Below, in pieces: positions 7,400 through 13,534 of a stretch of DNA of 29,337 bases. The stretch lies in assembly GCA_023415515.1 (NCBI GenBank), contig JAEZKH010000278.1, positions 1-29,337 of the forward strand. Direction: 5' to 3'. The notes under the pieces were generated by a model that saw only the letters and a program-made list of their open reading frames with translations, ran no database searches and had not been told where the DNA came from. Both the position numbers and the translations under genes were made by a program. Each line of letters begins with the position of its first letter. The stretch's first letter is position 1. The stretch is from Actinomycetes bacterium (lineage in GTDB: Bacteria > Actinomycetota > Actinomycetes > Mycobacteriales > Mycobacteriaceae).

Positions 7400-7708
7400 A
7401 TGCTGAAGAGATCGCGCGGACGCCACGCGGACGTCGCAGCGTCGTCGACGACATGCCCGCATCTCTCGGCTGCATCCCCGCAATTGGAGCCGCTTACTCC
7501 TGGACACTGCCAGCACTGCGCGGATCTCGGCGAGAACACGTGGGCGCATCTGCGGATGTGCCTGACGTGCGGTCATGTCGGCTGCTGCGACTCGAGCCCG
7601 CATCAGCACGCCAGCGAACACTTCCGGCAGACCGGTCACCCCGTGATGCGGTCGGTGGAGCCGGGGGAGGACTGGCGATGGTGCTACATCGACGTCCGGC
7701 TCGTCTGA
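7400..7708 (+). CDS. Small UBP-type zinc finger protein
   Basis: A 102-aa protein made almost entirely of one zf-UBP domain, the zinc finger first known from eukaryotic ubiquitin hydrolases. Candidate zinc ligands are Cys19 and His21 (CPHL), Cys37 and Cys40 (CQHC), Cys54 and Cys57 (CLTCG), Cys62/Cys63 (HVGCCDSS), His68, His70, His74 and His80 (QTGHPVM). The series CLTCGHVGCCDSS...H...HFRQTGHPV is the family signature. Such solo domains are widespread in actinobacteria, which mostly lack true ubiquitin, and their ligand is not established. ATG 7400 is preferred over an upstream in-frame codon at 7367, which falls inside the antiporter start region. A TATCCT box at 7386-7391 suggests a very short leader. 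The divergent arrangement with the antiporter hints at a functional tie. Confidence 0.88.
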   Translation: MLKRSRGRHADVAASSTTCPHLSAASPQLEPLTPGHCQHCADLGENTWAHLRMCLTCGHVGCCDSSPHQHASEHFRQTGHPVMRSVEPGEDWRWCYIDVRLV

Positions 7709-7731
7709 ACATCTGGCAGGCTTGACAGTCG

Positions 7732-8997
7732 ATGAGTGAAACCAACCCGTCCCCGCAGCCCGAGGACACGCCTGACGAAGACTCGACAGACAGCGAGCCG
7801 ACGCTTCAGCGCGACGAACCGAAGGCCGTCATGCTGCTCGGCTCGGGCGAGCTCAGCCGCGAACTGACGCTCGCGTTTCAGCGGTTGGGCCGCGAGGTGA
7901 TCGCGGTGGACAGGTACGCAAACGCCCCCGCCCACGGTGTCGCCGATCGGGCGGCGGTGGTCAAGATGAACGACGCCGAGGCGCTCACCGCCATCATCGA
8001 ACGCGCCAACCCGCTCTACGTGGTCGCCGAGTCGGGTGTCATCGCCGTCGACGCGCTCGTCGCCGCCGCCGAACGCGGCCTCGAGGTGTTTCCGACCCCC
8101 CGCAGCGTGCGGATGACCCAAGATCGCGAGGGTATGCGCAGGCTGGCCGCCGATGAACTCGGCCTGCCGACCGCGCCGTTCTGGTTCGCCGGCTCGGTCG
8201 ACGAGCTGAGCGCGGTGGCCGCGCACGCGGGGTTCCCGCTGGTCGTCAAACCGGTGGCAGGGGTGCCGGGCGAGGGCCAGTCGGTGCTGCTGCGCGCCGA
8301 TGACATCGAGCCCGCCTGGCAGCGGGCGGTCGCCGCAGGTCGCGTCCCGCACAACCGGGTCCTCGCCGAGACGGTCGTGGAGGTCGACTTCGAGATCACG
8401 CTGATCACCGTGCGGACCACCGGTCCGACCGGCCCTGCGCTGCATTTCTGCGAGCCGATCGGGCACCGCGAGGGCGACGGCGACGTGGTGGAGGCTTGGC
8501 AGCCCCAGCAGCTGTCGGCGCCCGCCCTCGATGCCGCGAAGTCGATCGCCGCGCGCATCGTCAACGCGCTGGGCGGTCGCGGCGTGTTCGGAGTCGAACT
8601 GCTCGTCCGCGGCGACGAGGTGTACTTCTCCGACGTTCGGGTGCGCCCGCACGACAGTGGGCTGGTGACGCTTCGGTCGCAACGCCTTTCGGAGTTCGAG
8701 TTGCATGCGCGAGCGATCCTCGGACTGCATGTGGACACGATCATGATCTCCCCCGGCGCCGCAGAGGTGACGTACGCGGTCGCCGAGTCCGCGCCGGTCG
8801 ACATCTCACCGGAGAACGTCAACGCGGTGCTGGCCGATGCGCTGGCGGTCGCGGAGAGCGATGCCCGCCTGTTCAACCGCGCCGACGAGACAGAACCCCG
8901 GCGTCGGCTCGGCCTCGCGCTGGCGACTGCCCCGGACGTGACGACGGCCAGGGACCGGGTGCGCCGGGTGACCGGCGTGCTGCGCAAGCTCTGGTGA
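7732..8997 (+). CDS. purT: Formate-dependent phosphoribosylglycinamide formyltransferase (PurT-like)
   Basis: PurT uses ATP and formate to formylate GAR in purine synthesis, replacing the folate-dependent PurN step. The 421-aa protein has a pre-ATP-grasp domain from about 31 (VMLLGSGELSREL, EVIAVDRYANAPAH), an ATP-grasp core (DREGMRRLAADELGLPT, FPLVVKPVAGVPGEGQS, FEITLITV, WQPQQLS, GVFGVELLV, RPHDSGLVTL) and the C-terminal RRRLGLALA. The first 30 residues are an acidic extension absent from E. coli PurT. Compared from memory with E. coli, the GAR-contacting Glu82 of PEIEAIA corresponds to Gly102 of AESGVIA. The glycine loop also differs (GVPGEGQ for SSSGKGQ). The RPHD aspartate and paired arginines are kept. 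It heads a tight plus-strand cluster leading to metZ, like Rv0389 in M. tuberculosis. Confidence 0.9.
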   Translation: MSETNPSPQPEDTPDEDSTDSEPTLQRDEPKAVMLLGSGELSRELTLAFQRLGREVIAVDRYANAPAHGVADRAAVVKMNDAEALTAIIERANPLYVVAESGVIAVDALVAAAERGLEVFPTPRSVRMTQDREGMRRLAADELGLPTAPFWFAGSVDELSAVAAHAGFPLVVKPVAGVPGEGQSVLLRADDIEPAWQRAVAAGRVPHNRVLAETVVEVDFEITLITVRTTGPTGPALHFCEPIGHREGDGDVVEAWQPQQLSAPALDAAKSIAARIVNALGGRGVFGVELLVRGDEVYFSDVRVRPHDSGLVTLRSQRLSEFELHARAILGLHVDTIMISPGAAEVTYAVAESAPVDISPENVNAVLADALAVAESDARLFNRADETEPRRRLGLALATAPDVTTARDRVRRVTGVLRKLW

Positions 8998-9452
8998 CCG
9001 TGGCGGCAGAAGACGAGGCCGACGAGCCGGCGGTGCGGCCGACGATGGCCCCGTTCCTCGGCGCGCTGGCAATCATTGTCGTCGTCGTGATCGCAATCTG
9101 GTTGTTCAGCGTTTTCCAAGGCGACACGACGCCGCAGGATCAGCAGGTCGGGCTGGCCGCCGTCGGCCAGAACGACGCGCTGCAGCGCGAGAACTACGCC
9201 GATTTCACCTCCTACACGTGCACGCACCAACGCGGGTCGGAAGCAGACATCATTGCGCGTCAACGTGATTCGGCGGCCAAACACGGTGCCCGGTTCGTCG
9301 ACGACGTCACCGACGTGCAGATCGACGGAGACCGGGCGACGGCGACCGTCACCTATCACTTCGACAAGGCGCCGGACGACAAAAAGCCTGTTCCGATGAC
9401 GTTCATACGCGAGGGCGCAGCGTGGAAGGTCTGTTCGACCGGCCCCAGTTAG
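8994..9452 (+). CDS. Single-pass membrane protein with NTF2-like (DUF4878-type) domain
   Basis: A 152-aa protein starting at GTG 8994, overlapping the purT stop by 4 nt (GTGA); a second in-frame GTG at 9000 is possible. An acidic N-terminus of about 18 residues is followed by one strong membrane helix (about 21-41, FLGALAIIVVVVIAIWLFSV). The remaining 110 residues should be extracytoplasmic. They read like the NTF2-like/DUF4878 fold of mycobacterial lipoproteins and Mce-associated proteins: helices around YADFTSYTC and SEADIIARQRDSAAKHG, then strands VQIDGDRATATVTYHF and FIREGAAWKVC. The cysteines in YTC and WKVC could form a disulfide. No catalytic residues stand out. A binding or scaffold role at the membrane is an inference. 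Confidence 0.75.
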   Translation: MTVAAEDEADEPAVRPTMAPFLGALAIIVVVVIAIWLFSVFQGDTTPQDQQVGLAAVGQNDALQRENYADFTSYTCTHQRGSEADIIARQRDSAAKHGARFVDDVTDVQIDGDRATATVTYHFDKAPDDKKPVPMTFIREGAAWKVCSTGPS

Positions 9453-9471
9453 GTGTGGGACACTCGCGACC

Positions 9472-9885
9472 GTGAGTTACGCGGGAGACATCACGCCTGA
9501 AGAGGCCTGGAAGATTCTCAATGATGATCCCAAGGCTGTGCTCGTGGACTGCCGCACCGACGCGGAATGGCGCTTCGTCGGCGTGCCCGATCTGACGGAA
9601 CTCGGCCGCGAGGTCGTCTACATCGAGTGGAACCGGACCGACGGCAGCCGAAACGAGGGCTTCGTCGACGACCTCGTCGCCGCGGGCATCGAGCCGGGAG
9701 ATCGGCCGGTGGTGTTTCTGTGCCGCTCCGGGAACCGGTCGATCGGCGCCGCGGAGGCCGCAACCGAAGCAGGCATCGCGCCGTCGTACAACGTGCTGGA
9801 CGGATTCGAGGGCAATCTCGACGAGAACAAGCATCGTGGTCGTACCGGCTGGAAAGCCGTCGGCCTGCCGTGGAAGCAGTCATGA
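9472..9885 (+). CDS. Rhodanese-like sulfurtransferase
   Basis: A 137-aa single-domain rhodanese. The active-site loop CRSGNRS (84-90) has Cys84 as the persulfide carrier, and CRTDAEWRFVGVPDL (27-41) is the usual rhodanese element before the domain core. GFEGNLDENKHRGRTGWKAVGLPW near the end is typical of rhodaneses placed next to metZ. Its stop overlaps the metZ ATG (ATGA, 9882-9885), so the two are almost certainly co-translated, as in the Rv0390-Rv0391 pair of M. tuberculosis. A role in delivering or trapping reduced sulfur near homocysteine synthesis is plausible, but the actual donor and acceptor are unknown. The GTG start at 9472 follows the previous gene by 19 nt and lacks a strong ribosome-binding site. 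Confidence 0.92.
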   Translation: MSYAGDITPEEAWKILNDDPKAVLVDCRTDAEWRFVGVPDLTELGREVVYIEWNRTDGSRNEGFVDDLVAAGIEPGDRPVVFLCRSGNRSIGAAEAATEAGIAPSYNVLDGFEGNLDENKHRGRTGWKAVGLPWKQS

Positions 9886-11105
9886 GCGAGCGAGAAGGCG
9901 ACGTCCCGTCGGTGCGGATTCCCGCCGAATTGCCCGAGGGCGTCAGCCAGGCGACGATCGGCGTCCGCGGGGGTCTGTTGCGGTCGGGCTTCGAGGAGAC
10001 CGCCGAGGCCATCTTCCCGACGTCCGGCTACGTGTACGCCAGCGCGGCCGAGGCGGAGAAGGCGTTCACCGGCGAGATCGACCGCTACGTCTACTCGCGA
10101 TACGGCAACCCGACGATCTCCATGTTCGAGGAGAGGCTGCGCCTGATCGAAGGCGCGCCTGCGGCGTTCGCGACGGCGACGGGGATGGCCGCGGTGTTCA
10201 CCTCGCTCGGTGCACTGCTGGGTGCGGGCGACCGGTTGGTCGCTTCCCGCAGCCTCTTCGGTTCCTGCTTCGTCGTCTGCAGCGAGATTCTGCCGCGGTG
10301 GGGCGTGGAGACGGTGTTCGTCGACGGCGACGATCTGTCGCAGTGGGAAGAAGCGCTGTCGAAACCGACGCAGGCGGTGTTCTTCGAAACCCCGTCGAAC
10401 CCGATGCAGTCGCTGGTCGACATCGCGGCGGTGTCGGAGATGGCGCACGGCGCCGGCGCGAAAGTGGTGTTGGACAACGTCTTCGCCACGCCGATCCTGC
10501 AACAGGGCTTCCCGCTGGGCGTCGACGTGGTGGTGTATTCGGGCACCAAGCACATCGACGGCCAGGGGCGGGTGCTCGGCGGCGCGATCCTCGGCGACAA
10601 GACCTACATCGACGAACCGGTGCAGAAGCTGATGCGCCACACCGGGCCCGCGCTCAGCCCGTTCAACGCGTGGGTGTTGTTGAAGGGCCTGGAGACGCTG
10701 GCGGTGCGGGTGCAGTACAGCAACGACTCCGCGATGCGCATCGCCCAGTTCCTCGAGAACCATCCCGCGGTGAGCTGGGTGCGGTATCCGTTCCTGGAGT
10801 CACATCCGCAGTACGACCTCGCCAAGCGCCAAATGACCGGCGGCGGAACGGTTATCACCTTCGAGTTGAAGGGCGGCACCAAGCAGCGCGCGTTCGAGGT
10901 GCTCGACAAGCTGAGCATCGTCGACATCAGCAACAACCTCGGCGACGCGAAGTCGCTGATCACCCATCCGGCCACCACGACCCATCGCGCCATGGGGCCG
11001 GAGGGGCGTGCGGCGATCGGGCTCGGTGACGGGGTGGTCAGGATTTCTGTTGGGCTGGAGGGCACCGAGGATCTGATCAACGATCTGGACCGGGCTCTGG
11101 GCTGA
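9882..11105 (+). CDS. metZ: O-succinylhomoserine sulfhydrylase
   Basis: MetZ uses sulfide and an activated homoserine to make homocysteine, bypassing cystathionine in methionine synthesis. The 407-aa protein is a Cys/Met-metabolism PLP enzyme (fold type I). YSRYGNPT (71-78) contributes phosphate and cofactor contacts from the neighbouring subunit. ATATGMAAVF (98-107) holds the PLP phosphate loop and ETPSNP (169-174) follows. VYSGTKHIDGQGR (218-230) carries the Schiff-base Lys223. The C-terminal domain has LITHPATTTHRAMGPEGRAAIG with the substrate-carboxylate arginine. The ATG overlaps the rhodanese stop by 4 nt. A cystathionine gamma-synthase or O-acetylhomoserine enzyme is the alternative, but the rhodanese neighbour and the overall sequence match mycobacterial MetZ. 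Confidence 0.95.
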   Translation: MSEREGDVPSVRIPAELPEGVSQATIGVRGGLLRSGFEETAEAIFPTSGYVYASAAEAEKAFTGEIDRYVYSRYGNPTISMFEERLRLIEGAPAAFATATGMAAVFTSLGALLGAGDRLVASRSLFGSCFVVCSEILPRWGVETVFVDGDDLSQWEEALSKPTQAVFFETPSNPMQSLVDIAAVSEMAHGAGAKVVLDNVFATPILQQGFPLGVDVVVYSGTKHIDGQGRVLGGAILGDKTYIDEPVQKLMRHTGPALSPFNAWVLLKGLETLAVRVQYSNDSAMRIAQFLENHPAVSWVRYPFLESHPQYDLAKRQMTGGGTVITFELKGGTKQRAFEVLDKLSIVDISNNLGDAKSLITHPATTTHRAMGPEGRAAIGLGDGVVRISVGLEGTEDLINDLDRALG

Positions 11106-11558
11106 GTGTCGAAGAAGTCGCCCGCGCACGCGAGGAGCAAGAACGCCGACGCCAAGAAGGCGCGGCGCAGCAAGCGGCGGGCCAAGCGCGACGCGAACTG
11201 GATTCCCGACTCGGTGCTCGACGAGGTCGACGAGCGCCTCGATGAAGTGGTGGCAGATCTCGAGGTGTTCGATGCGCGGTTGACCGAACGCGGGTGGGTG
11301 TTCGACACCGACGGTGCCGACGACGTCGGTGTCGTCTGGTACTGGCCGCCGTCTTTCGCCGAGGCCGACGATCCGGACGAGGTCACCAGCGCCACGGTGG
11401 TCGCGCTCGTCGAAGCCGAGGGCGGCGAGATCGCGCACGTCTTATTCGTCGGTACCGACGCCGACCACCAGTTCGACCTCGACGAGCTTTTCGATCATCT
11501 CGACGTCATCGAGGCGTACCGACGCGGGGACCCGTTGCCGACGTTCGACTCCGAATGA
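11106..11558 (+). CDS. Unknown 150-aa protein with basic N-terminus and acidic body
   Basis: It begins at GTG 11106 directly after the metZ stop, with no gap, so it is probably co-transcribed and coupled. The first 31 residues are strongly basic (KKARRSKRRAKRDANW around 18-33), while the rest is rich in Asp and Glu. Two alpha/beta-like stretches can be seen: ERGWVFDTDGADDVGVVWYWPPSF and SATVVALVEAEGGEIAHVLFVGTDADHQFDLDELF. There is no signal peptide, membrane segment or cysteine. The layout, a nucleic-acid-like basic tail on a compact acidic domain, recalls small RNA- or ribosome-associated regulators, but I recognise no family. The stop lies 10 bp from the end of the convergent dehydrogenase gene. 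Confidence 0.7.
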   Translation: MSKKSPAHARSKNADAKKARRSKRRAKRDANWIPDSVLDEVDERLDEVVADLEVFDARLTERGWVFDTDGADDVGVVWYWPPSFAEADDPDEVTSATVVALVEAEGGEIAHVLFVGTDADHQFDLDELFDHLDVIEAYRRGDPLPTFDSE

Positions 11559-11568
11559 AAGCTCCCGG

Positions 11569-12432
11569 CTAGCCCTTGTCCGGGCCCTCCACGACACCCT
11601 GGGCCGCCTGCGCGCGCTGCTCGTAGCTCTGCCGCTTGTCGCGGTCGAAGTTCAAAAACACGCTGTCGAGACCGAGCTTCCGGTTCAGCCACCGGCGCCC
11701 GCGCGGACCGAGCATCTGCGCGGCCGCTGCGGTGAACCGCAGCGGGGTCGGCACGGAGACATGGGTTTTCGGTTTCTGCAACGTCTTGATCACCGCGGCC
11801 GCGATATCCTCCGGCTCGACGGGTTTGATGGCTCCGCCGGAGGCCGTTCCCGAGATCAGTTCGGTGTTGGTGAACGGCGGCATGATGACCGAGACGTCGA
11901 CGCCGTGCGGGGCGACCTCGTCGGCAAGCGCGGCGGAGAGCCCGACCACACCGAACTTGGCGCCCACGTAGACCACTTGGCCGGGGACCGGGATGAGACC
12001 CGACAACGAGGCGATGTTGATGATGTGGCCCCGCCTGCGGGCGATCATGTCGGGCAGCGCCAGCTGGCATCCGGTGATCACGCCGTAGAGATTCACCTCG
12101 ATCGACGACCGGATCGACTGCTCCGACTGGTCGAGGAAGGGGCCGATCGGCATCACGCCTGCGTTGTTGATCAGCACGTCGATGTGTCCGCCGCCGTCGG
12201 TGCGCGCCTTGTCCAGGAACGTGGCGAACGACTCCCGGTCGGTGACGTCGAGTGGGTAGCCCGACACCGGGCCGAGCCTGGTCAGGTCGGCGACGGCGGA
12301 TTCCTGAAACGCCACGTCGCGGTCACCGATGACCACCCGCGCACCGCGGGTAAGCAGCGCCTTTGCGGTGGCGAACCCGATGCCGCGCGCGGCGCCGGTG
12401 ATCGCGACGGTCCTGCCGGAGATCTTGTCCAT
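11569..12432 (-). CDS. Short-chain dehydrogenase/reductase (SDR)
   Basis: A 287-aa classical SDR using NAD(P)H. Visible motifs are the cofactor loop TGAARGIG (12-19), Asp37 after the second strand (GDRD), Asp62-Val63, NNAG (89-92), Asn114, the serine of IASLSG (about Ser142/144), and Tyr155-x3-Lys159 in YVGAK, completing the catalytic tetrad. The C-terminal 50 residues (RGRRWLNRKLGLDSVFLNFD) are basic and may contact membranes or a lipid substrate, as in mycobacterial SDRs of lipid metabolism. The substrate is unknown. ATG 12432 is preferred; an upstream TTG in frame at 12456 lies inside the operator. A 26-bp palindrome ends 4 bp before the ATG, so the gene is tightly regulated, but no regulator is encoded next to it. 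Confidence 0.92.
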   Translation of the reverse strand: MDKISGRTVAITGAARGIGFATAKALLTRGARVVIGDRDVAFQESAVADLTRLGPVSGYPLDVTDRESFATFLDKARTDGGGHIDVLINNAGVMPIGPFLDQSEQSIRSSIEVNLYGVITGCQLALPDMIARRRGHIINIASLSGLIPVPGQVVYVGAKFGVVGLSAALADEVAPHGVDVSVIMPPFTNTELISGTASGGAIKPVEPEDIAAAVIKTLQKPKTHVSVPTPLRFTAAAAQMLGPRGRRWLNRKLGLDSVFLNFDRDKRQSYEQRAQAAQGVVEGPDKG

Positions 12433-12436
12433 GGGA

Positions 12437-12462
12437 CCAAACTTTACAGGTGTCAAGTTTGG
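12437..12462. promoter_or_regulatory. 26-bp near-perfect operator at the SDR start
   Basis: Left arm CCAAACTTTACA (12437-12448) and right arm TGTCAAGTTTGG (12451-12462) are complementary at 11 of 12 positions around a GG centre; the mismatch is T12445 against C12454. Size, symmetry and the TTKACA/TGTMAA core look like a TetR-family site. On the minus strand it contains TAAAGT (12446-12441), a -10-like box ending 8 nt before the ATG, so occupancy would block transcription directly. Confidence 0.7.
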
Positions 12463-12550
12463 CGGGAAAGGGTGTGTCCCAATACGTGAAGCGGGTATCC
12501 CGTCGAGTGTCGAGGGGGTCGCCAGTCAGAGTCGATCGAGGAGCCTCGTG

Positions 12551-12781
12551 ATGAACAAGGGTTCCTCCCGCCGCCGTGTTTCTGAAACAAGGCGGCCGTT
12601 TCCTTCGGCGGCGATGCCGATACTTGCCCCGCGGACAGCTGTATCTGTCCTCGGGCGCGACAAATCTGGCTTCTGCGCGATTACCGGAGGACCCCCCGAC
12701 GATCGACGATTGTCCACATCCGACGACGAGGGGAGATCCGCGATGATCAGCCTGCCTGACCCGAACGGGGTGGCGTCGTGA
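12551..12781 (+). CDS. Possible small protein (76 aa), uncertain
   Basis: ATG 12551 is preceded by AGGAG (12539-12543) with an ideal 7-nt gap, giving a 76-residue basic, proline-rich product with no recognisable domain. An internal ATG at 12743, with GGGGAG 7 nt upstream, could instead start a 12-residue peptide ending at the same TGA. The stop overlaps the start of the next tiny frame (GTGA). Against it: two long palindromes lie within the frame and the composition is unlike a folded protein. It may therefore be RNA or spacer rather than coding. It reads away from the SDR operator, so it could be the divergent partner of that gene. Confidence 0.25.
   Translation: MNKGSSRRRVSETRRPFPSAAMPILAPRTAVSVLGRDKSGFCAITGGPPDDRRLSTSDDEGRSAMISLPDPNGVAS
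12571..12595. repeat. Imperfect palindrome, 25 bp
   Basis: CCGCC (12571-12575) pairs with GGCGG (12591-12595), and TGTTTC (12577-12582) pairs with GAAACA (12584-12589) around one central T. The only break is the G12576/A12590 mismatch. It lies in the long orphan region and could be a protein site or the stem of an RNA. No T-run follows on either strand. Confidence 0.5.
12628..12655. repeat. Stem-loop-forming inverted repeat, 28 bp
   Basis: GGACAG (12633-12638) and CTGTCC (12645-12650) pair around a 6-nt loop CTGTAT. After one C/T mismatch, CCCG (12628-12631) pairs with CGGG (12652-12655), giving ten base pairs. It is the most stable-looking RNA stem in the orphan region. It could be a transcription-end or regulatory structure for either strand; no U-tract is present. 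Confidence 0.5.
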
Positions 12782-12894
12782 CGTCCTACGGCGAAGTCAC
12801 CTACTGGCACAACCACCCTGACTTGGCGCGCCTGGCACAGAGCGTGCGCGAACAGCTGGAGCAGAGCCAGAGCAGTCGAACGCCGACCCGGTGA
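12778..12894 (+). CDS. Possible 38-aa small protein, uncertain
   Basis: A GTG start at 12778 overlaps the TGA of the upstream tiny frame, the same GTGA coupling used by several real gene pairs in this window. The product has an aromatic/histidine-rich head (TSYGEVTYWHNHPDL) and a helical, glutamine-rich tail (LAQSVREQLEQSQSS). No family is recognised. It ends 6 bp before the end of the convergent secreted-protein gene. If expressed it would be a soluble small protein or a regulatory peptide; there is no independent support beyond the coupling and a plausible amino-acid make-up. Confidence 0.3.
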   Translation: MTSYGEVTYWHNHPDLARLAQSVREQLEQSQSSRTPTR

Positions 12895-12900
12895 CCCGCC

Positions 12901-13335
12901 CTATGGGTTCTGCTTGTCCGCCCCTTCCTTCTGTGCTTCGGCGGCCTTCTCCGCCTTCGCCTGGAACGCGCGACCGTCCGGGCTGCCCAGCGAGGCGCCT
13001 GGCGTCGTGGCCGTCGCGCCGCCCCGGTTGCAGTTGAGGGCCAGCAGCACCGCGTTGTCGACGTGGCTGAACTCGCCGTCGGAGTCCTCCACGAACGGCG
13101 CCTTTGTGGCGTTGGTGACCAGGCAGTCGCCCATCGAGTCCTGCCGGTCGCCCACGGTCACCGTGATCTTGGCGGTGCCGCCGCCGTCCTCGATCTTTGA
13201 TACCGCGTCCCCGTACGTCATGCCGACCACGTTCGGCGCGGCCGACGTGTCCGCGGATGCGACGCCCGCGCTCGCGAGACCCAACGCGGCGACCACGGCA
13301 CCGACGAGACCGGCCGAAACGACGATCCCCTTCAT
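12901..13335 (-). CDS. Small secreted protein with PASTA-like segment
   Basis: A 144-aa exported protein. Residues 1-28 form a Sec signal peptide (basic MKG, a hydrophobic core of about 20 residues, cleavage probably after ASA at 26-28); there is no lipobox cysteine. The mature part begins APNVVGMTYGDAVSKIEDGGG, which matches the start of a PASTA repeat (P-x-V-x-G and a helix), followed by strands AKITVTVGD. Cys71 and Cys102 are the only cysteines and could form a disulfide in the envelope. The tail (from about 112) is Ala/Lys/Glu-rich and probably disordered. A GGTGGGG stretch stands just upstream of ATG 13335. Similar small secreted proteins are common in mycobacteria, with unknown roles; cell-wall binding is inference from the PASTA likeness. 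Confidence 0.85.
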   Translation of the reverse strand: MKGIVVSAGLVGAVVAALGLASAGVASADTSAAPNVVGMTYGDAVSKIEDGGGTAKITVTVGDRQDSMGDCLVTNATKAPFVEDSDGEFSHVDNAVLLALNCNRGGATATTPGASLGSPDGRAFQAKAEKAAEAQKEGADKQNP

Positions 13336-13355
13336 ATCCCCACCTATGTCCGGGG

Positions 13356-13369
13356 CGCACGACCGTGCG
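13356..13369. repeat. GC-rich palindrome in the leader of the secreted-protein gene
   Basis: CGCACG (13356-13361) and CGTGCG (13364-13369) flank a 2-bp centre. It lies 20 bp upstream of the start codon, between a candidate -10 box and the ribosome-binding site, so it would be inside the mRNA leader or serve as an operator. Confidence 0.45.
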
Positions 13370-13392
13370 TCCAGTTGTCGTTGAGGAGCGTG

Positions 13393-13398
13393 AAGCTA
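13393..13398 (-). promoter_or_regulatory. Candidate -10 box for the secreted-protein gene
   Basis: TAGCTT on the minus strand fits TANNNT and would give a leader of about 50 nt containing the palindrome and Shine-Dalgarno sequence. No good -35 is visible, so the call is weak. Confidence 0.3.
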
Positions 13399-13467
13399 GC
13401 ACCTGAATTCGTGGTTTGACAGGGCCTGAAGCGGTGAATCTGCCGCGAAGTCGACCTGCGGGAACTT

Positions 13468-13489
13468 TGATTCATCCTGACGCGAATCA
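13468..13489. promoter_or_regulatory. Interrupted palindrome upstream of the GNAT-monooxygenase operon
   Basis: TGATTC (13468-13473) and GAATCA (13484-13489) are perfect arms one helical turn apart (16 bp start to start), separated by 10 bp. It lies 45 bp before the first gene of the operon, where an activator or repressor would bind. No regulator gene is adjacent. Confidence 0.4.
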
Positions 13490-13534
13490 CGGTCGAGGAA
13501 TGCGCATTTGCCCGGTGCGTTAGACAGTTAAGTG

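Larger units (their letters stand above)
12433..12900. other. 468-bp stretch without a confident gene
   Basis: Between the SDR start and the end of the secreted-protein gene. It holds the SDR operator, a short inverted repeat CGGG-TAT-CCCG (12492-12502), two longer palindromes (12571-12595, 12628-12655) and two Shine-Dalgarno-led small frames. A minus-strand frame at 12526-12816 is also open, but it has no ribosome-binding site. The structure is denser than in other gaps of this window. Confidence 0.6.

Noticed and set aside
12628..12655. Stem-loop as a classical intrinsic terminator
   Set aside because: No T-run on either strand; kept only as a structural repeat.
12526..12816. Minus-strand 96-codon frame in the orphan region
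   Set aside because: No ribosome-binding site or promoter-like box at its GTG, no recognisable domain, and it overlaps the palindromes.
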